From: Pelargonium x hortorum
Lineage: Eukaryota > Streptophyta > Magnoliopsida > Geraniales > Geraniaceae
Assembly (NCBI GenBank): GCA_036897525.1
Contig: JAYMTJ010000099.1
Span: forward strand, 1-31,196
Length of the DNA stretch: 31,196 nt
Reading direction: 5' to 3'
Positions 24,076-31,196 of this stretch are shown piece by piece. How positions within the stretch are numbered: the stretch's first letter is position 1; each line of letters opens with the position of its first letter. Below the pieces are notes generated by a model. It saw nothing but the letters and a program-made list of their open reading frames with translations. It was not told where the DNA came from and made no database searches. A program made the position numbers and the translations under genes.

Positions 24076-25090
24076 AGGTATATAAGCAGGTAGCTCTTTA
24101 GAAATCGGTGTATTCGAATATATTTACGAGTATCCTGAGTTAAGAAGACTTATCACTTGTTTAGATCTGACAACGCATTCCATAAAAATAAAGAGGCTGC
24201 ATTCAGTCCATCAAGCAAGAAAGTAGGAGCGCTGCTACATCAATTTTGGATTATTATTAAAAGGGTCTATTTCTATATTCTATTGGAAAAGTTTCCGGGT
24301 GTATTATATATCTGCATTCTCCTTAAGAAAAGCTACGGATTTCAACTTTCAAAAGTACCCCTATTGTGCAGGATTGACTATACATCTTTGACATTAACTA
24401 GATTATATATAAGTATTATATAAGTATAAGGAAGTCCTTTACTTGTAATTTGGTTTGAACGAATAAAAGGGATTCTTTACTACAGCAGAATTATCTACCT
24501 TCGAAACTTTTATTATACATTAGCTTTAACCCCTTGTTTAATGCAAATTCTAACCTTTAGTGTCAGTCTAATGCCCCTCAAATTATCCCTCTTTTTATTA
24601 AGTATGTGCCCTTTGACAGGAGTTGGCAGGGATTCCTATTAATCACTAGTCAATTTAAGCCTAATTCTCTATTTTTTTACCAATTACCAATAAGCTTAGG
24701 AGTTGGAGTATAAGACTTTGGCAGATCAGTCCTACTTCCCTTGTGCTTTGAGAGCTTTTAAAACTTCCTATATAAGGTAAAATAAGGCCTGGATTGCCTA
24801 GAATTTCTAAGTTTCTGCGAGTAAGTAAGTCCCTTACGTCTCAAGACCAAGCTGTTTTAGTCGTGATTTTTTATAGAAGGACACACTGAAATAAAAAAAA
24901 TCTTATTAGATATCTTTAATAGAACTAATTCTTAAGGAGAGCACCCTCTAGTATAGTACTAATTCGTGAATTCTACTAAGGATTTGCTATTGTATACAGG
25001 TCAAGAGTTAGGTAAGGCAAACTCGTATATTGTGTTGTGTAAAGCAATAAAAAAACTCGAGTAAAGATTACCTAGAGACTGAATACTGTT

Positions 25091-26460
25091 ATTTATACAA
25101 CAAAAAGCCTCCGCAAAAGGAAAGACTCTGAACTATAGGAAAAGTAGGAACTTTCCTTCATGTGTATTCGTGTACAAGACAAGTAAGAAAGAGCCTTTCC
25201 TTGCGATGCCGTCAATTTACCGGAACTGGATTGATTGGTTTCCAGAGTCAAAAACCGAAATGGCATAGTTTGGATTTCTAGTTAGGTTAGGAATCTACAG
25301 CAAGTAAAACACCGAATCGAGTTGGGTTAGGACAGTTGGTACTGTTAATGTACTTACACGAAAAGGTGTTGGAACAATAAGGAAATGCCGGAAATGGTTA
25401 AGTTTGGATTAAGAACTTTGCCTTGGTTTTGCTTTGAGTTTATATACATTACATGGGAGTATACATATCCGTAGGTAATGGAGTCCTAAATTCATTATGT
25501 TCCTCAGAATCACTTAAATAGAGTAATTCAACCCCACAACTTTTCGATTTTCTCTTTACATTGTCTATGAATTCTCTATAGTATTTTGTAGGTGCTATAG
25601 AGAGTGAGTGTAAGACTTAGTTCTGACAACTGGTAAATCAACCAGGAATTCAGGTAATGTACACGGGTTTTAATTCGTGAAGTACTTGCATAAGTCGTAT
25701 AGTAGCGTTCTCTTGCTGGGTTGGAAATTGGGTATCCCCTGACCTGACACGAGAGAGATTGTTGCGTTAGTTTCTTATGAGTCTTGTTCCTTATTCTCTT
25801 AAATTATTCTGATTCGGGTTCCTTTAGTTCTAATTCTACTTCTTTCCATTTCCTCACTCGCTTCCCTTCTTAACTATATAAGGTTAGAAGAAGTAGTCAG
25901 TCACCTTCATCTAGGCTGGATGTAAGGCTGACTTTTAGAACTGTGGGGTGAGATCCAGCAGGTAGTGCGGTGGGAGTTCCCTCAGAAACAGTAAGGGAAT
26001 CTACTGAACTAAAACAAGAACTCAAGGAAGAAGTGGGTATATTCTCCAGAAGGTTTAGCGGTCCTGAAAGAGTTAGCCGCTTACAAGCTAGTGAGTGGAT
26101 TTAGAGTTAGGTTGTGTTCTATCAAATGGTTGGTACAGCTATGGAATATGCACTGGAAAGGAATGTACTGGAAAGAAAAGGAGTTATCTACACTGACTTA
26201 CAAGTGATTACTATTAGGTTCCAGAGGGTAATCGGAAACAGTATAATACAAAATAGAGTAGAGAAGTACCCGCAAGATCGTTAGAACATGTTCAAAAAAA
26301 GTGGTTACAGTCTAGAAAATCTGTCCTTGGTAAACTTACTTTACTGGAATTTACAGAATTGAAGAGAAACTGACTAGAATAGTACTTAAGTTCTTAGATT
26401 TATATAGTTGGTTGGTTACTCAGAAAGTACATGAAAAGAACTGGAAATTTGTGGTTTTAG
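25091..26460. other. smoother non-coding spacer, G-leaning on +
   Basis: No gene is recognised. The + strand looks richer in G than in C over much of the stretch, with motifs such as GGTTGGTTA and CTGGAAAG recurring loosely. Long homopolymers are rare. Frames are closed. It resembles 3341-5880 in texture. It may be an old insertion, but nothing identifies it. Confidence 0.4.
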
Positions 26461-26816
26461 AGTAGGCAATAATAATTAAGTAAAAAGGGGCGCTTTCTTT
26501 AGTTAAAGGATTGCCTTATATTTGTTTTGTAAAGTTAGCAGGGTCCCCGTACGGGTAATTTAGTAATTAAAGGAATCCTACAAAGACTCCCGCCAAAGTA
26601 CCCATATCTCTTCTCTCCAAAAAGCCAGCCAATGTAATAAAAAAGCTTAGTCTGATTCGCCACCGGACTGAGTCTTGATGAAGAGTCCTTATGCCGAGTA
26701 GCCCTTCCTCTTCTCACTCAATATTCCGTAGTCCAAAGCGCATGCTATATAAACAGACTAGCCACCGGGTTCTTTCTTTGGATAATCTTTCTCAGTCGAA
26801 TAAGTGCCCCTTAGCT

Positions 26817-26833
26817 CTAGTCTAGTCTAGTCT
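26817..26833. repeat. (CTAGT)3 micro-tandem
   Basis: Three perfect CTAGT units followed by a partial CT. A slippage-type pentanucleotide repeat. Confidence 0.6.
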
Positions 26834-27900
26834 TTCATTCCTTCACCTACCCTACCTTTCTAAATTCTGATTCTAAATAATGACAGTTCTAAGAGGTTAC
26901 CCTTAATCTAGGAAACTTGGTTTTGGTCGTATTTCCTCAGGTCCAGGGCAAAAGACTTTAAATAGGGATTTTGAGTGTACAAGGTTTCTAACTCTCTTTA
27001 GGCTCTGAAAGGTTACTACTTCTTTTATTTTAGAAGAAGTTGGTTTAAGGAATTGCCTTTACTTAGTTCTTTATATATCTAGAATGAGATGATCTACTGT
27101 CAAAGCAAAGAAGCTCCAATTAAGGAAAGGTATTGTAGTTGAGTATAACTACTTACATTATGAGAGCCAACCGTATAAAAATTCTATTTAGACTCATATT
27201 TCAAAAAGCTATAGGCCCCCTTAACTACCAGAAAACTAGGACTTGCTTTAGCCTTGAGAGCTGAAACCCTACTTTCTTAAGAGAGATACCCTGTTTCTTA
27301 ATGGGATTGTGTTCTTAACGAGTATCATATAAGAATAAACCCAACCTCTTGATCTTACTCTTTGGGAGCTGTGCTCTTTGGAAGAGAATGCATCTCTACG
27401 ATGGACGTGAAGGAGGACTCTCGGAATTTTAGATTAATCTGTTGCTGCCGGTCTTGCTTGGTAAAGGAGAGGAGAACAGAATCTCTTGTTTGTAAGGAGT
27501 AGATCTTCGGTCTTTGTTTTGTACGAAGTTCTTAGAGAGGCTTGATTCCGATCCTAATAACTACTAATTTCCTCCCTCCTTGTTTGCTTAGCGAGCCAAG
27601 AGAATTGTGGCTAACTCGAAAATAATATACTTGTTCTAATTCTTTTGGGATAGCAAGGGCTGTTTCTTGAGGGACAGTGAAGGTAGATATAGATTTTTCT
27701 TGGTCTTGTAGAGAACTTTCCGATTGTATTCTTGTAAAGCAAGGAATCTGTATAGCAGCTGGCAAATGAGTCTAATTTAATTAGAAGTTTTCCTGTTAGG
27801 ATTATCTCCAATGAGGTAATTCGATCTATCTGCAAGGGATTTTCCTTCCCTTTTAAAGAGTAACTTGCTTGTTATACTAAACTGTAATAGCTGAAGGTCC

Positions 27901-27930
27901 AATGCAAGTGAGAGTAGTTGAATGCAAGTG
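27901..27930 (+). repeat. 10-bp direct repeat with 10-bp spacing
   Basis: AATGCAAGTG occurs at 27901-27910 and again at 27921-27930. The two copies could be what remains of a 20-bp tandem duplication. Confidence 0.5.
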
Positions 27931-28740
27931 CAGCTTTTGGGTTTATCAATTCCAATATATAATAAGAAACTAGGATTAGCTTGCTGGTAAAGGGTTAATA
28001 TCTATGAGTACCCTTCATTACTTTTCAAAAGTGAAGTAGAAGTTATGGCCTTTCTTATATTCCTAGGACTGCCAGAAAAAGTAAACAATACAGAGACACT
28101 CAGTTGTCAAATCTTTCCTTTTAAGTAATGAAACTCATAAAAATTCTACCTTTTCTTATCAGGAGGGTCTTTATTTGGATGTTTGTGATCAGGATAGATG
28201 GGTTTACTCTTCGAGTTCAATTTCTTTACCAGTTGGTTCGCTAAAGAGGGTTCCTCTTTTACTTTTATTGGGACTTCGATCTCTGGGTATTTCAGTTCTT
28301 CCGTAGAATTATTATCTATTCCTAATTAGTAAGATAGCTATTACAGTTGTTCTTGCTTTGGCATGACTTCTTTCAAAGACAGAGTTTCAATTAGCAACTT
28401 AGCAGCCAAGAATACAATTATCTTATAGAAATGATTAGGACTCTACTTTATTAGCAACACTGACTTGACCTTCCTTGAGCAACAGGGACTATCGGAACTG
28501 TACAGGACTATCGACTACGAATCTTCGCCTACAAGTACAAGCACCTTCTTCACTGGCTTAGCTAGCTACAATTCAGAATTGAGAGAGTCCTATATTCTTA
28601 TGTCTCTATCATAAACTATAGAATCTGTTTCAATTGACCGGGAACAGTACAGGGCTCACAAAGGGCTTCCCTAAAGTAAAGCTAGCTCCACTTCCAAAGG
28701 TATAAAATCCTAAACAATCCAACCAAAACTCGAAAAGGGT

Positions 28741-29280
28741 GAAAGCGAAGCAACAGGAAGACGTTTAAAGCTTCTTCTAGCGGACCCCTTAGATTTCATT
28801 TAAATGGAAAAATTTCGATTAGGGATTCATATTCCGTGAAGAACTCCATATAAGTATATGTAAGTCAAAGAGGATTCAAAGTAATATAATAAGAAAGATA
28901 GGAATCCCTTGCTAGGTCTTTTTTCGGCCTCGCGGCTTTATTAACAGTTATTTTAATGATCCTGAAATCTGCACTAACAGCGAAACTTATTTTAGGGATT
29001 TGTGAATAGAGTAGAGTTAAAAGGGGTGTAAGTCAATACAAATAACACGTTTTGAATATCACTAGGATTATCTACTGAAAGCTCCCGCAATGCCTCCTCT
29101 AAATTTCTTTATTTAACCCAGGATAAGGACCTAATTGCTATAACGCGAAAAATATCCTATATAATAAAAAGCAATCTGATTTATTTAATAGCCTTTTTTT
29201 ATAAGACCCTTCGAACATAAGGCAAAAGAATCCTTAGAATTCTATAAGGGTTCCTATTATTGATCTCCTTAACTAACAGA
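28741..29280. other. AT-rich homopolymer-laden spacer
   Basis: No gene is recognised. The sequence CATATAAGTA (28847-28856) matches most of the CRTATAAGTAA consensus of some dicot mitochondrial promoters, but no gene follows, so I do not call a promoter. Confidence 0.35.
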
Positions 29281-30230
29281 TCGATGAACAACTCTTATAA
29301 GTCAATCTCAATATATCTCAACCTTAAATTCCGTTACCCTGTCAATAGCTCTAGTCCTAGTCAGTAATACATGAAATCCAATCAGTCGAAACTCCTCTAG
29401 TTATCCATGGAAGCTAAGGAACTGTCTCTACCTAACAGTCCAAAGTAAGTACAGTCAATAGTGAACTCTATCTCCACAGTCTAAGAAGCTCTCTACCTTA
29501 ATCATAGGAATCTCTGAATACCCTAATAAACCTTGAATCCCTTAATCCTAGGTACAGACATTAAGAACACCGTCCCTGAAATAGAATATCCACTTGTTCT
29601 AACTGATATATAGATTCTGAGTATAAGTTTCTAGGTATACGAGAGTTGGCGAATCTCTTACAAGAAGAAGATTAAGATACGGAATAAAATGCTGACTAAG
29701 AAAACATGTATTACAGGTATGAAATAGAAGACTGGGAGCCTGAAGAGTATGAAACAAGGTAAATCAAAATACAAAGAAAGGAAAGACTGAGAATCTGATC
29801 AAGGTTTCTTACAGAAAGAATTGAAACATGGATAGGTCTTTTAGGCGGGAACAACTAAGGGATCTTCCAATCCAAGGCTTGCTATTGGTGTTAGACTAAG
29901 ATACTTATGATTCAACCTTGTATCAAGGAACTGTAAGCTAGAACTCTTACCGGGACCCATCCCATAAGAAAGGTATATCTTCTAAAAGGTTGGTATAGCA
30001 ACAAAGACGGTTAAGATAGCTGGTTTAGCTACAAAGAGAAGTCGGCTTATAATAACTAGTTACTGATATGAAAGATTAAGGGTATAAAGTCACTAAGGCT
30101 GGACTACGTACCTCCATTTCAGAGGCTATACTTGGACAAAGGCTTAGCGCTTCCCCACTAAAGTACAAGGGTCCACTACCAAGTACAGGTTTCTATTCGC
30201 TATCATCGATGTCTTAACTTTCCAAGGAGA
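29281..30230. other. smoother non-coding patch
   Basis: No gene is recognised. Homopolymers of seven or more are absent or rare. The first 300 bases lean to C over G on the + strand, then the bias shifts toward G. Frames are closed. Imperfect repeats of TAGCAACAAAGA type occur near 29996-30040. Nothing further was seen. Confidence 0.35.
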
Positions 30231-30253
30231 GGGATAATTATCTAAATTATCCC
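30231..30253. repeat. 9-bp perfect stem-loop
   Basis: GGGATAATT (30231-30239) pairs perfectly with AATTATCCC (30245-30253) around the five-base loop ATCTA. It is the longest perfect stem noticed in the window. It lies at the boundary between a smoother patch and an AT-rich patch. No T-tract follows and no gene precedes it, so it is not called a terminator. Confidence 0.6.
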
Positions 30254-31196
30254 ATTACAAAGGACTTTTCTAATCTAAAGCTTTAACGAAACAGGGGTTA
30301 CATTCTTTATTTCTATATAGAGACAATTCTTGCCTTTAAATTACCCCCTTACCCTATTCATAAAGATCTTTAAGAAAATCCTGAACTTACTTATATATAT
30401 ATATACATTTAATACTTTCAATGTTAAAAAATGAAACAAAAAAAGGAATGCAGATTAAATAGAAAAGGGCTAAAGTTATTATCTAGAGCCTCAGTTTAGA
30501 TGCTTCTTAAGTAGGTTTTTTTGTTATTGAAAAAGCCTTTAAGCTTTTACTATGTTTTATCTATTCTTCAACTGGTTAGCTTGTCAAACTAGACTCAGTT
30601 ATATTCTCAGTGGAAACATTTATTGAATTAGGCCTAAAAAAGTTTGATTACGTATTTCTCTGCCCGCATTGTTTATATACCGCGTCTTGAACTTTTTGCG
30701 TAAAATCCGTATATGACATTCTAGAGCTTTCAATTGAAAAGGCCGGTTTGTCCTAAAAAAAAAATAGGAGCTCTTTTATTTATCGCCCGATACCCCCCAA
30801 AAGATGCTGTATTGACTGAAAAACTCTTTTACAGCTCTACCCTCTACTCACTTACTCTATTCTCTTTTGTCGTATACTTAGTGCCCTTAACCCGAATACT
30901 GGAATACACTGTTAGTAAACTCACTTCTTATTGACTTACTTCTTTCAACTTATTAGGACCCTTTCGAGGAAAACTCCTTACCTTAAGACGTCGCTTTACC
31001 TATTCTTTCGTAAATTCTTTGCCCTTTACTCCTTGTGAGAGACTTCCTACTTTGATACCCTTGTTACTTATTACCCGATTTCCCTCTATCTAAATACTGT
31101 AAAGTATAGATTAGTAGATTCTGTACCTTATTCATAGCTTGCATGCATCTTCATAACTTCTTCCTTAGGAACTATAATCCTATCCTAAATGCTATC
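30254..31196. other. AT-rich spacer to the window end
   Basis: No gene is recognised. It contains a TA microsatellite and an A tract near 30755-30764. The 66-codon open frame at 30734-30934 shows no motif. The last 250 bases are pyrimidine-rich on +. I compared the window ends by eye and saw no overlap that would show a closed circle. Confidence 0.4.
30392..30405. repeat. (TA)7 microsatellite
   Basis: Seven tandem TA units, length-unstable by nature. Confidence 0.7.

Larger units (their letters stand above)
14531..25090. other. 10.5-kb gene-free AT-rich desert
   Basis: This is the longest stretch without a recognisable gene. Stops are dense in all six frames. The longest open frames (89 codons on - at 17382-17651, 88 on + at 24157-24423, 78 on + at 20122-20358) show no motif or family resemblance and are of the size expected by chance. 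One line counted at 18781-18840 is only 15 of 60 G+C. Homopolymers are frequent, including an adjacent C6/T8 pair near 22383-22396. It holds several stem-loops, small tandem repeats and one doubtful tRNA-like trace, listed separately. No rRNA, intron core or replication origin signature was recognised. Confidence 0.5.
26461..28740. other. non-coding spacer with small tandem repeats
   Basis: No gene is recognised. Open frames of 60-77 codons on - (26535-26717, 27532-27765, 27611-27835) overlap one another and carry no domain. Small tandem repeats occur at 26817-26833 and 27901-27930. Composition varies, with pyrimidine-rich patches near 26760-26870. Confidence 0.4.

Noticed and set aside
24157-24423. 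88-codon open frame on the plus strand with a hydrophobic middle.
   Set aside because: Hydrophobicity follows from AT-rich codons. No recognisable mitochondrial membrane-protein motif was found.
28847-28857. CATATAAGTAT, close to the CRTATAAGTAA mitochondrial promoter consensus.
   Set aside because: Not a full match, no gene downstream, and similar words are expected by chance in AT-rich DNA.
30386-30398. TTACTTATATA, near the reverse complement of the same promoter consensus.
   Set aside because: The defining last bases differ and it runs into a TA microsatellite.
1-31196. CRISPR array, group II intron domain V, or rRNA cores.
   Set aside because: No regularly spaced repeats of 20 bases or more, no domain V-like hairpin and no universal rRNA words were found on reading the sequence.
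1-31196. Possibility that the window is a complete circular chromosome.
   Set aside because: The two ends share no visible overlap and the sequence alone cannot show closure.

Overview
The window looks like intergenic DNA from a large, low-GC, gene-poor plant mitochondrial genome, or one chromosome of a multipartite one. This rests mainly on the one recognisable gene, a decayed family B DNA polymerase of the kind carried by linear mitochondrial plasmids, on + at about 6.70-9.13 kb. Such fragments are common debris in land-plant mitochondrial DNA. The sequence around 9.1-11.0 kb also reads like ordinary angiosperm mitochondrial spacer. No standard mitochondrial gene (nad, cob, cox, atp, rps/rpl, rrn or a complete trn) was recognised on either strand, so the species and even the compartment are inferred, not shown. 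A nuclear insertion of mitochondrial DNA or a fungal mitochondrial origin is less likely but not excluded.

Layout: 1-6.7 kb is AT-rich spacer with many homopolymer tracts, interrupted at about 3.35-5.88 kb by a stretch with fewer such tracts. The plasmid polymerase fossil follows at 6.70-9.13 kb. It is visibly richer in G+C than its surroundings and keeps its motifs in the canonical order: Exo I, Exo II, Exo III, YxGG, A, B, C. From 9.13 to about 11.04 kb comes GC-richer spacer with small repeats and a near-perfect palindrome. From 11.04 to 31.2 kb there are alternating patches of homopolymer-laden AT-rich DNA and smoother DNA, holding only short hairpins, small tandem repeats and one doubtful tRNA-like trace.

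Functionally the window contains no gene that I would call live. The polymerase is broken in several places, and neither the companion plasmid RNA polymerase gene nor terminal inverted repeats were seen. The simplest reading is an old plasmid insertion, reduced to one decayed gene, inside a much expanded non-coding mitochondrial genome. I did not find a convincing new biological system. The observations most worth checking are the plasmid fossil, the composition step around it, the homopolymer-rich texture and a few clean stem-loops.
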